A stretch of DNA of 14,655 bases from an uncultured bacterium (GTDB lineage: Bacteria > UBA4055). How positions within the stretch are numbered: position 1 is the first letter of the stretch; each line of letters begins with the position of its first letter. A program made the position numbers and the translations under genes. The notes beneath the pieces were generated by a model. It worked only from the letters and a program-made list of their open reading frames with translations. It ran no database searches and had not been told where the DNA came from. The stretch spans positions 1-14,655 of the forward strand of contig CALMWI010000064.1 of NCBI GenBank assembly GCA_937873545.1. The letters are read 5' to 3'. Below are positions 1 through 7,244 of this stretch, one piece after another.

Positions 1-702
1 TAAATTATCCATTCGTGCATTAGTTCCGGATATCTGATGTTCGTATTTTGTGATCCTGCCGTGGTCGGACATCATCTTTATCTTTGTATAGAGTTCTTTA
101 TCATTAGTTACTACTGCGCCCGCATCGCCGTAAGCTCCCAGGTTTTTTCCCGGATAAAAACTGAACGATGTAACTCTTGCGTAACTGCCCGTAACTTTAT
201 TTTTGTACCGTGCAAGATGAGACTGCGCGGCATCCTGAATTATCTCAATATCACGGTCTCCGACCGCAGCATTGACGGCGTCATAATCGGCAGGCTGCCC
301 GTACAGGTCAACAATTATAACCGCCTTTGTTCTAGAAGTTATCGCTTTTGAAACCTCATTCGCATCTATCAGCGTTGTATGATCATGAGAGTCAACAAAA
401 ACCGGTTTAGCTCCGCAGTTCACAACCGCTTCAGCCGTAGCGATAAAAGTGTGCGAAGGAAGGATCACCTCGTCTCCGCTCCTGACACCGAGAGCTTTAA
501 GTATCAGTTCTATCGAAGTTGTTCCGTTTGAAATCCCCACACAGTATTCCGCTCCGCACATAAGAGCCCAGTTCTTTTCAAAGATATCAAGATCTGCGCC
601 TTTTATGAAAGCTGTTTCATCCAGGACTTTCATAATCGCCGCGTCAACTTCGGTTTTTATCGAAAGGTAGTTCGCTTTAAGATCGACGAAAGGTATTTTC
701 AC
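1..702 (-). CDS. DegT/DnrJ/EryC1/StrS-family PLP aminotransferase (N-terminal part, truncated by window edge)
   Basis: Read on the minus strand from a GTG at 702-700, preceded by AAGGAG (708-713) with five bases of spacing; 234 codons stay open to base 1, so the C-terminal third or more of a protein usually 360-400 residues long lies outside. The start reads VKIPFVDLKANY, the standard opening of this family. Visible landmarks are the SNGTTSIELIL region (about 58-68), which forms part of the cofactor site, QDAAQSH (156-162, D157 expected to pair with the PLP pyridine nitrogen) and SFYPGKNLGAYGDAG (181-195), with K186 the expected Schiff-base lysine. Family members transfer an amino group from glutamate to a keto-sugar nucleotide for O-antigen, capsule or other glycan precursors in the cytoplasm. 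The exact sugar cannot be read here. It is divergent from everything else in the window, so any link with the LPS genes is inference. Confidence 0.93.
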   Translation of the reverse strand, partial: MKIPFVDLKANYLSIKTEVDAAIMKVLDETAFIKGADLDIFEKNWALMCGAEYCVGISNGTTSIELILKALGVRSGDEVILPSHTFIATAEAVVNCGAKPVFVDSHDHTTLIDANEVSKAITSRTKAVIIVDLYGQPADYDAVNAAVGDRDIEIIQDAAQSHLARYKNKVTGSYARVTSFSFYPGKNLGAYGDAGAVVTNDKELYTKIKMMSDHGRITKYEHQISGTNARMDNL

Positions 703-813
703 TTTTTCTCCTTATTTAATGTAACGGCTGTAATATATTTTTTTATTTCGGTTTTATCAAACTATATATTTTAAAATTGCTTTTCTTATTATTTCGCTTT
801 AATATTCTTGATT
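703..813. other. Divergent intergenic region
   Basis: This 111-base very A+T-rich gap separates two divergent genes. It holds the minus-strand promoter (732-760) and must hold the plus-strand promoter of the U32 gene. For the plus strand I see two weak options: TATATT at 765-770 with no good -35, or TTGCTT (777-782), 17 bases, TAATAT (800-805), which would start transcription almost on the ATG at 814. Two near-identical 13-base motifs of the form TATTTCG(G/C)TTT lie at 744-756 and 790-802. No hairpin terminator or small gene is apparent. Confidence 0.5.
732..760 (-). promoter_or_regulatory. Sigma70-like promoter for the DegT-type aminotransferase
   Basis: On the minus strand, TTGATA (755-760) is followed after exactly 17 bases by TATATT (732-737). 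Transcription would start near 725, giving a leader of roughly 20-25 bases that carries the AAGGAG ribosome site and the GTG start at 702. Spacing and both hexamers are close to the general housekeeping consensus. No experimental support can be seen in sequence. Confidence 0.6.
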
Positions 814-2655
814 ATGGAATTGAACAGAGAGAATATAAAGCTTGAACTGCTTTCTCCGGCAAAAGATCATTCGACGGGAGTAACGGCTGTACTGTCCGGA
901 GCTGATGCGGTCTATATCGGCGGACCGGATTTCTCGGCAAGATCGGCGGCCGGCAATTCATGGGAAGACATAAAAGATCTCTGCGATTTTGCGCATCAGT
1001 TCTACGCAAAAGTGTATATTGCTGTGAATACGGTATTTTTTAACGGCGAAGAAGGCAGAGTCCAGAATTCTCTTGACAGAGCTTACAAGGCCGGAGCAGA
1101 CGCGATTATTATTCAGGATATGGGTATTTTAAAGCTCAGTTTGCCGCCGATACCTGTTATCGCTTCAACCCAGTGTCATAATGCTTCTGCAGAACAGGTA
1201 AAATATCTTGAAAAAGCCGGATTCTCAAGAGCTATACTTGCAAGAGAACTTTCAATAGATCAGATAAGAGAGATCAGAAAGAATACTGAAAAGATCGAGC
1301 TTGAAGCTTTCATCCACGGAGCGCTTTGCGTTTCATATTCTGGGCGCTGTTATTTCTCACTGGCTCTTTCGGGAAGAAGCGCGAACAGGGGAAAATGTAT
1401 GCAGGTGTGCAGACTTCCCTCCGATCTGATCGATTCAGAAGGTAATATAATTGAAAAAAATAAGTATCTCCTATCTCCAATGGACTTCAATCTTTCAGGT
1501 GAACTCGAAAAACTTATAGAAGCGGGAATAACTTCATTCAAGATCGAAGGCAGGCTCAAAGACGCTTCCTATGTGGGTAATGTAACTTCATTTTACAGAA
1601 AAGAACTCGATAAAATCATAGCAGACAGCGGCGGAAGATTCAAACGCTCATCATCAGGCAGAGAAAAATTCAGCTATGAACCTGATCTGAAAAAATCATT
1701 CAACAGAGGATTTACAAAGTATTTCATAAACGGAAGAAAAGAGACGGTAATTTCAGAATCGGGACAGAAATCTATAGGCGAGTTCATAAGTAAAGTTAAG
1801 GAACTTGAACATGATCATTTTACGCTTGACAGTAAGCACGATCTTAAAAACGGGGACGGGATATGCTGGACAAATCTATCAGGTGAACTTGACGGGATAA
1901 ATATCAATACCGTAGAAGGAGATAAAATATTCCCGAACAGAAAACTTCCTTACGGAATCGGGGTCGAAATTTTCAGAAATGAAAACCCCGCATTTGAGAA
2001 AGCAGTCGTTTCAGGCGCGGAAAGAAGGATAGGAGTTTTGTTCGAAGTCACAGAATCAGACGGAAAATTTAAAATTAAAGCATCTGACGAAGACGGAAAT
2101 TCAGTTGAGCTGAATTTCGATCACGATAAAACCCCGGCTCAAAATCCCGATCAGGTTTCAGCGAACTGGAAAAAGCAGTTCTCGAAAACCGGCGACACAA
2201 TATTTTATCTGCAGGATCTTATTTACAAAGTGAATGATCCTTATTTTGTGCCGGTCTCGGCTATAAATCAGTGGAGAAGAGAAATTCTTGCAAAGCTGTA
2301 CGGGGAGAGAATAAAGAACTATCCGAGAAAACTTGTCGCGCACAACAGAAAAATTCCCGAATTTTATGTTAAGCATATTGACTCATCATACAATGCTGCG
2401 AATAAGTATGCAGAAAAATTCTTCGAAGAGGCCGGTGCCGAAGTTATCGGAAAAGCTTTTGAGACCTTGGACAAATCTGAGATCAAGACGCTCATGACCA
2501 CAAAGCACTGCCTGAAATTCCATATCGGAGCCTGCCCGAAATTCGGCGGTGCAAAGAAGTTCAAAGAACCGTTGTTTCTCGTTCTTAACGGTAAAAAGTA
2601 CAAGCTAGAATTCGACTGCGGCAAATGCGAAATGAAGATATTGAATATTATTTAA
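814..2655 (+). CDS. U32-family protein, RlhA-like (probable iron-sulfur RNA hydroxylase)
   Basis: 613 residues. The N-terminal half is a U32 TIM-barrel-like domain (LELLSPAKD, GADAVYIGG, then HGALCVSYSGRC and NRGKCMQVCR). Cysteines C172, C179, C195 and C199 fall in the signature; in the U32 proteins UbiU/UbiV four conserved cysteines bind a 4Fe-4S cluster. A middle region (about 280-480) resembles the DUF3656-type insert of long members, and a C-terminal domain carries a second cysteine set (C566, C574, C602, C605; CX7C then CX2C). E. coli RlhA, of similar length and with the same HGALCVSYSG motif, makes 5-hydroxycytidine in 23S rRNA; TrhP acts on tRNA. I infer RNA hydroxylation rather than proteolysis, the substrate being unproven. 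I chose ATG 814 over the in-frame TTG at 808; neither has a recognisable ribosome site. It stands alone, 79 bases before the next gene. Confidence 0.88.
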   Translation: MELNRENIKLELLSPAKDHSTGVTAVLSGADAVYIGGPDFSARSAAGNSWEDIKDLCDFAHQFYAKVYIAVNTVFFNGEEGRVQNSLDRAYKAGADAIIIQDMGILKLSLPPIPVIASTQCHNASAEQVKYLEKAGFSRAILARELSIDQIREIRKNTEKIELEAFIHGALCVSYSGRCYFSLALSGRSANRGKCMQVCRLPSDLIDSEGNIIEKNKYLLSPMDFNLSGELEKLIEAGITSFKIEGRLKDASYVGNVTSFYRKELDKIIADSGGRFKRSSSGREKFSYEPDLKKSFNRGFTKYFINGRKETVISESGQKSIGEFISKVKELEHDHFTLDSKHDLKNGDGICWTNLSGELDGININTVEGDKIFPNRKLPYGIGVEIFRNENPAFEKAVVSGAERRIGVLFEVTESDGKFKIKASDEDGNSVELNFDHDKTPAQNPDQVSANWKKQFSKTGDTIFYLQDLIYKVNDPYFVPVSAINQWRREILAKLYGERIKNYPRKLVAHNRKIPEFYVKHIDSSYNAANKYAEKFFEEAGAEVIGKAFETLDKSEIKTLMTTKHCLKFHIGACPKFGGAKKFKEPLFLVLNGKKYKLEFDCGKCEMKILNII

Positions 2656-2673
2656 AAAATCGCTTTTTTTATA

Positions 2674-2702
2674 TAGAATTTCAGTACGGCATTGTTTATA
2701 TT
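2674..2702 (+). promoter_or_regulatory. Weak candidate promoter upstream of the seven-gene run
   Basis: The 79-base gap after the U32 gene contains TATATT (2697-2702), the same -10 hexamer as at 732-737 and 9214-9219, 17 bases after a poor -35 (TAGAAT, 2674-2679). Transcription would begin near 2709, ahead of an AAAGGG (2720-2725) and the ATG at 2735. A different reading is the Bacteroidetes-type -7 element TAGTTTTG (2703-2710; consensus TAnnTTTG). The gap is long enough to need a promoter, but which element is used is unclear. Confidence 0.3.
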
Positions 2703-2734
2703 TAGTTTTGATTAGTAATAAAGGGCTTTACTAT

Positions 2735-4435
2735 ATGAAGAAAATAGATCTGGATTTTGTCAGAAGCGAAATAATAGGGAACGACAGTGTTTTCGATACT
2801 CCGTTCGGCAAAAGAAATCTTTTTTATGCCGATTATACGGCATCGGGAAGAAGCCTGAAGTTCATCGAGGAAAAATTATTCGATATAGCTAAGTCTTATG
2901 CAAATACGCATACTACGGATGATTATACCGGCGAGTATCTCACTGAGCTGCTTCATTCAGCCGAGAAAATGATAAAGAAATCTGTAAATGCAGGTAATGA
3001 ATATAAAATAATCGCTGCCGGCTCAGGATCGACCGGCGCACTCAAAAGACTTCAGGAAATACTCGGGATATATATTCCCCCGCATACTAAGGACAGGATA
3101 ATGTCTTCAATTAAGGGATTGTCCTGCGATGCGTGCAGTGTTATGGATAAAATAAAAATTGACAGACCTGTGGTTTTCATTGGGCCTTATGAACATCATA
3201 CTAACGAACTTATGTGGCGCGAAGCATTCGCTGAAATAGTAGTTATCGAGCTTAATGACGACGGGGATATAGATACAGAGATGCTTAAAAGAGAATTAAA
3301 AAAAGAAAAATATAAGGACAGAGTTAAGTACTGCTCGTTTTCCGCCGGTTCGAACATTACCGGGCTTAAAACAGATACTTATCAACTTGCAAAAACAGCT
3401 CATGAGAACGGAGCTTATATTTTCTTCGATTTTGCCGCTGTGGCTCCTTACGTGGAGATAGATATTTCAAAAGACAGCTTAAGTTATTTTGACGCGATCT
3501 TTTATTCCCCTCACAAGTTTCTGGGCGGACCGGGCAGCTCGGGAATTCTGATCTTTCACGAGAAGCTATACAGAACTGATCTCGCACCCACTACGGCAGG
3601 AGGCGGGACAGTCGATTATGTCGGATTTTTCGATCAGGATTATACAAAGGATATCGAAACAAGAGAAAAAGCGGGAACTCCGCCTATTCTTCAGACGATC
3701 AAAACAGCGCTTGCGGCTGACTTAAAAGAAAAGATAGGAATAAAGGTTATTGAAAGTATCGAGAATAGAAATAAAAAATTATTTTTTGATCATTTTAAGG
3801 ATCATGAAAAAGTTGAGATCATAGGAAATAAAGATCCAGGGAAAAGAATACCGATTATTTCTTTCAATATCAGGCACCTTGACAAATACCTTCATCCGAG
3901 ATTTGTAACAAGGTTATTGAGCGACCTGTTCGGGATTCAGTCGAGAGCGGGGTGTTCATGCGCCGGTCCCTACGGACACAGACTGCTCGGGATAACTAAC
4001 GATCTTTCTCAGAAATTCAGAAAAGCGGTTATAAATGAGGGTATTTCGGGAGTAAAACCCGGCTGGGTAAGAGTAAATCTGCATTATGTATTCACTGAAA
4101 AAGATATTCAGTTCCTGATAAAAGCAATAGAGTTCATAGCGGAATATGGTGAGAGGTTTTTGAAAATATACGCATTTAATCCGCATAATGCAGACTGGAA
4201 ATATATAAACTATGTTAATAAACTGAAAGAAATTGGCATCGAAACAGATTTCAAAACCGAAAGTATTGATTATGCGGAAATTGAAAAGCTCAGGGAAGGA
4301 TACTTTAAGACAGCAAAAGAAGTTACTGAAAATATCGATCCGGTTTATAAAAAAGACTTCATTAAAGATGACAGAAATATTGAGGAGCTGAAGTATTTTT
4401 ATTATTGTTTAGTGAACAGCGAAGGCATCAAATGA
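2735..4435 (+). CDS. Aminotransferase class V-fold PLP enzyme, cysteine desulfurase-like
   Basis: 566 residues from ATG 2735, which sits nine bases after AAAGGG; an in-frame TTG at 2708 would add nine residues but lacks a ribosome site. Fold type I PLP motifs run in order: YADYTASGRSL, AGSGSTGALKRL (phosphate loop), GPYEHHTNELMWRE (stacking His), FFDFAAVAPY (Asp near the pyridine nitrogen) and SPHKFLGGPGSSG with K261 the expected Schiff-base lysine. A loop RAGCSCAGPYGH (C407, C409) occupies the region where SufS/IscS desulfurases carry the persulfide cysteine, so sulfur or selenium transfer from cysteine or selenocysteine is a reasonable guess; a different beta-lyase activity is possible. It is longer than SufS (about 400): the excess includes a lysine- and glutamate-rich tail of roughly 95 residues. 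Its stop overlaps the next start as ATGA, and it heads the seven-gene run. No SufBCD genes are nearby. Confidence 0.85.
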   Translation: MKKIDLDFVRSEIIGNDSVFDTPFGKRNLFYADYTASGRSLKFIEEKLFDIAKSYANTHTTDDYTGEYLTELLHSAEKMIKKSVNAGNEYKIIAAGSGSTGALKRLQEILGIYIPPHTKDRIMSSIKGLSCDACSVMDKIKIDRPVVFIGPYEHHTNELMWREAFAEIVVIELNDDGDIDTEMLKRELKKEKYKDRVKYCSFSAGSNITGLKTDTYQLAKTAHENGAYIFFDFAAVAPYVEIDISKDSLSYFDAIFYSPHKFLGGPGSSGILIFHEKLYRTDLAPTTAGGGTVDYVGFFDQDYTKDIETREKAGTPPILQTIKTALAADLKEKIGIKVIESIENRNKKLFFDHFKDHEKVEIIGNKDPGKRIPIISFNIRHLDKYLHPRFVTRLLSDLFGIQSRAGCSCAGPYGHRLLGITNDLSQKFRKAVINEGISGVKPGWVRVNLHYVFTEKDIQFLIKAIEFIAEYGERFLKIYAFNPHNADWKYINYVNKLKEIGIETDFKTESIDYAEIEKLREGYFKTAKEVTENIDPVYKKDFIKDDRNIEELKYFYYCLVNSEGIK

Positions 4436-5133
4436 AAAAATTATTATTTTGGTCGATCCTGCTTGCTGTGATAACTTTAAGATCAGAGAATTGGTTCGCT
4501 AAGGGTATAGACGCATATAACAGAGGTTTTATAAAGGAAGCGATCGAATATTTTAACTATTCTATATCGAAAAATGAGGATTTTGCTGAAGGTTATTATA
4601 ACCTTGGTATATGTTATGTAAAGCTTGGAGATATCGAAAAAGGAATTCTCTATTATAACAAGGCATTAACTTTGAAACCAAAATATGCCGAGGCTTACAA
4701 CAATAAGGGAATGGCGCTCAGAAAAAAAGGAGACCTGGATCAGGCTATTGAGTTCTATCTGAAAGCTATAGAAGCGGATCCTAAATTAGTGGCCGCATAT
4801 GTAAATCTTGGTTATGCATTCCAGAAATCCGAAGACTACGATGAGGCTATATACTATTATCAGAAAGCACTGGAGCTTGATCCGAAAAACGCAGGCGCAT
4901 GCAATAATCTTCGAACATCTCTTTATACAAAAGGACTTCTTGAGATGGCCGTCGAGTATTATAAGAAGGCGATTGAAATAGATAAAAACAATGCGGATGC
5001 GCACAACAATCTGGGAATAGCTTATGAAGCTCTCGGAAAGAGGGATTTAAACATTATACACACAAAAAAGGCGGCAAAGTTAGGCAACAGAGACGCGCAA
5101 CATTATCTTAAGAAGAAACAGATAGAATGGTAG
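4432..5133 (+). CDS. Exported TPR-repeat protein
   Basis: 233 residues beginning MKKLLFWSILLAVITL, a short basic then hydrophobic segment consistent with a signal peptide or N-terminal anchor; no lipobox cysteine is present. The rest is about six tetratricopeptide repeats of 34 residues with the usual pattern (for example AEGYYNLGICYVKLGD, AEAYNNKGMALRKKGD, AAYVNLGYAFQKSEDYDEA), ending in KKKQIEW. TPR solenoids bind partner proteins; no enzyme function is expected, and the partner is unknown. The start is set by AAGG (4422-4425) six bases before ATG 4432, and by the ATGA overlap with the upstream stop. An in-frame TTG at 4405 would bury the signal peptide behind nine extra polar residues and is less likely. 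It overlaps the following phosphatase gene by seven bases. Confidence 0.88.
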   Translation: MKKLLFWSILLAVITLRSENWFAKGIDAYNRGFIKEAIEYFNYSISKNEDFAEGYYNLGICYVKLGDIEKGILYYNKALTLKPKYAEAYNNKGMALRKKGDLDQAIEFYLKAIEADPKLVAAYVNLGYAFQKSEDYDEAIYYYQKALELDPKNAGACNNLRTSLYTKGLLEMAVEYYKKAIEIDKNNADAHNNLGIAYEALGKRDLNIIHTKKAAKLGNRDAQHYLKKKQIEW

Positions 5134-5918
5134 ATTATGAAGATATACTTCTGACAGCAAAAAAAGCGGCATTTGAAGCGGGGAAATTGATAATGTCTGA
5201 AAATCCCTCTACAGTAACGGCAAAATCACCGTGCGATTATGTTACTGATGTTGATCTTATGTGTCAGGATAAAATTAAAACCATAATAAAAAGCACTTAC
5301 CCTGAGCATAAATTTCTGGCTGAAGAGGACGGTAATGTTTTTACAGAAGAAGACGATATGTGGATAATAGATCCGATAGACGGAACGACCAATTTCATTC
5401 ACGGCCTGAAACACAGCGCGGTTTCAATTGCTTTTTACTCAGATAATGAAGTAAAAGCCGGTGTTATTTACGATCCGTATATAAATGAACTTTTTACTTC
5501 AGTAAAAGGAAAAGGCGCTTTTCTAAACGGTGATAAAATATCGGTTTCTTCTGAAACTGACATGAGAAAGAGTCTTATCGCTACCGGAATGCCGTTCAGA
5601 AGGCATGAAAAAATCCCGGTATATTTTGAATGTCTTTCAGAGGTTTTAAGAAATTCATCCGGTATAAGAAGAATGGGGTGTGCATCACTTGATCTTGCAT
5701 ATGTGGCAAGCGGACGGTTCGAAGGCTTTTTTGAAGGATGGCTATCACCGTGGGATATCGCCGCAGGGATCCTGATAATTGAAGAAGCAGGCGGAACTGT
5801 CAGTGATTTTCAGGGTAAAAAAAACTATTTCAGTCACGGCTGCATAATAGCCTCGGCACCTGGAATTGAAAATGTATTCTCTCAGATCGTAGTTAATATT
5901 TTAAAGGATGAACAGTAA
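5127..5918 (+). CDS. suhB: Inositol monophosphatase family protein (SuhB-like)
   Basis: 263 residues, the normal length of the family. Metal-binding motifs are complete: LAEEDG (64-69, E66/E67), WIIDPIDGTTN (79-89, with D82, D85 and T87) and WDIAAG (W209, D210), which together hold the Mg2+ ions used for phosphate-ester hydrolysis. Substrates in the family include inositol-1-phosphate, histidinol phosphate, fructose-1,6-bisphosphate and PAP; the DPIDGTTNFIHG form is most like SuhB, which in enterobacteria also joins the rRNA antitermination complex. I cannot choose the substrate from sequence. Translation starts at ATG 5127 inside the last codons of the TPR gene, and its final base is shared with the next ATG (TAATG), so it is probably translationally coupled on both sides. 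Confidence 0.9.
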   Translation: MVDYEDILLTAKKAAFEAGKLIMSENPSTVTAKSPCDYVTDVDLMCQDKIKTIIKSTYPEHKFLAEEDGNVFTEEDDMWIIDPIDGTTNFIHGLKHSAVSIAFYSDNEVKAGVIYDPYINELFTSVKGKGAFLNGDKISVSSETDMRKSLIATGMPFRRHEKIPVYFECLSEVLRNSSGIRRMGCASLDLAYVASGRFEGFFEGWLSPWDIAAGILIIEEAGGTVSDFQGKKNYFSHGCIIASAPGIENVFSQIVVNILKDEQ

Positions 5919-6655
5919 TGTATGAAAAAATAGCACAGTATTATGATATTATTATGAGCCCGTTCGATTATCAGGAGCTGGTTGATTGTCTCGATGATTT
6001 GATAATGTCATGCGGAGGCAAAAGGACGGATGTTCTGGACCTGGGATGCGGAACTTCTGAAGAACTTATTTATTTCATGCAGCTCGGTTATAAAGTGAGC
6101 GGGATAGACATTTCGGAGAAAATGATCAGTATATCAAAACAGAAGCTGCCCTGCGGAGATTTTAAAGCAGGGAATATGATCAATTTCAAAACAAAGAGGA
6201 AATACGATAATGTCATTTCGGCATTTGATACTGTAAATTATCTGACGGACCCGGATGATCTTTCAGGATGTTTTCGCTCAGTAAATAAAGCATTGAATAA
6301 TGGCGGACTTTTCCTGTTCGATTTCAATTCTGTTTATGGAATGGTGAACGAATGGGACGGCATCAGGACTGAGGAAACAGATGATTTCTTCATTTCGTAT
6401 GATTCTAAATTCGACCTCAACACGATGATCTTAAAATGTCGGATGAAATTTTTCGTAAAGGAAAAGACAGGAAAATATGTATCATTCGATGAGACGCACT
6501 ACGAAAGAGGCTATTCGCCTGATGAAATGAAAAAACTGCTCGAAGCGAACGGGTTCAAGCTTGAAAAGCTTCTTCCTTTTCTGAGCAGAAAACAGACACG
6601 GAACAGCAAGCTTGACAGATATCAGATCGTAGCCAGGAAAACAAGGGAGATATAA
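5918..6655 (+). CDS. Class I SAM-dependent methyltransferase
   Basis: 245 residues. The N-terminal MYEKIAQYYDIIM is typical of small-molecule methyltransferases of the Methyltransferase_11/25 groups. Motif I is VLDLGCGTSEE (39-49), with D64 in VSGIDIS the expected ribose-binding acid; SAFDTVNYL is the motif IV region and KALNNGGLFLFDFN the post-motif strand. The C-terminal half (about 150-245) forms the variable substrate-binding part and shows no recognisable specificity signature. The acceptor is therefore unknown. AAAGGA (5903-5908) lies nine bases ahead of ATG 5918. It begins on the last base of the phosphatase stop and ends directly against the DUF445 start, with no gap. Confidence 0.87.
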   Translation: MYEKIAQYYDIIMSPFDYQELVDCLDDLIMSCGGKRTDVLDLGCGTSEELIYFMQLGYKVSGIDISEKMISISKQKLPCGDFKAGNMINFKTKRKYDNVISAFDTVNYLTDPDDLSGCFRSVNKALNNGGLFLFDFNSVYGMVNEWDGIRTEETDDFFISYDSKFDLNTMILKCRMKFFVKEKTGKYVSFDETHYERGYSPDEMKKLLEANGFKLEKLLPFLSRKQTRNSKLDRYQIVARKTREI

Positions 6656-7228
6656 ATGGATCCGGGTTCTTTTATAATAAAATTCATACTTCCTCCGGTT
6701 CTTGGAGCGGTCATCGGGCTGTTTACAAATTATCTTGCAATAAAGATGCTGTTCAGGCCTTTTAAACCGAAATATATATTCGGAATAAGAATACCTTTCA
6801 CTCCAGGGGTTATTCCCAAAGAACATCAGAAACTTGCTGAAAAGATAGGCGCTACTGTCGGTGATCACCTTCTTTCGAACGAATCTCTCCACGAACTGTT
6901 CAAAAAGGAAGCGGTCAGAAAAAAGATCTCCGAAGCTCTGGATAACATGTACGGTCAGTTCGGAATGCTTTCGGCTTTCATAACTGCTGATATTAGAAAA
7001 ATGATCTCGGATAAAGTGATCGAAATGATGGACAGCGAACTGCCGGCAGTGATAAGCGAACTGGATATAAAAGCGACAGTGGAAGAAAAAGTGAGGGATT
7101 TCTCTTTAGAAAAACTTGAGAACCTTATTCTGAGCGTCACTAAAAAAGAGCTGGCTTATGTAACATATTTCGGTGGAGTTCTGGGTTTTGTGATAGGATG
7201 TGCTCAGTTTCTAACATACTTAATTTAA
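6656..7228 (+). CDS. DUF445 family membrane protein (short form)
   Basis: 190 residues. The family signature is at the N terminus: a membrane helix (about 5-25, FIIKFILPPVLGAVIGLFTN) running into NYLAIKMLFRPF, then PFTPGVIPKEHQKLAEKIG. A helical amphipathic middle (about 65-155) is followed by a C-terminal membrane helix (TYFGGVLGFVIGCAQF, about 168-186). Members such as Bacillus YheB are roughly twice as long; short two-helix versions like this one are also common, and there is no sign of frameshift. Function is not established; a role in the cell envelope is only inferred from the membrane segments. GGGAG (about six bases upstream) precedes the ATG, which abuts the methyltransferase stop codon. 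Confidence 0.85.
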   Translation: MDPGSFIIKFILPPVLGAVIGLFTNYLAIKMLFRPFKPKYIFGIRIPFTPGVIPKEHQKLAEKIGATVGDHLLSNESLHELFKKEAVRKKISEALDNMYGQFGMLSAFITADIRKMISDKVIEMMDSELPAVISELDIKATVEEKVRDFSLEKLENLILSVTKKELAYVTYFGGVLGFVIGCAQFLTYLI

Positions 7229-7244
7229 ATAAAAGAGCTAAAAA

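Noticed and set aside
37..670. Plus-strand reading frames of 104 and 73 codons opposite the DegT-type gene
   Set aside because: They lie on the complement of a clear aminotransferase reading frame, have no ribosome sites and no recognisable protein motifs.
2654..2670. AAAAAA-TCGC-TTTTTTT as an intrinsic terminator of the U32 gene
   Set aside because: The only stem possible is six A-T pairs with a four-base loop, too weak without G-C pairs; the run of seven T is suggestive but not enough.
6482..6892. Minus-strand 136-codon frame spanning the methyltransferase/DUF445 junction
   Set aside because: It is antisense to two well-supported genes, its translation is low-complexity aromatic/basic text without domains, and there is no promoter or ribosome site for it.
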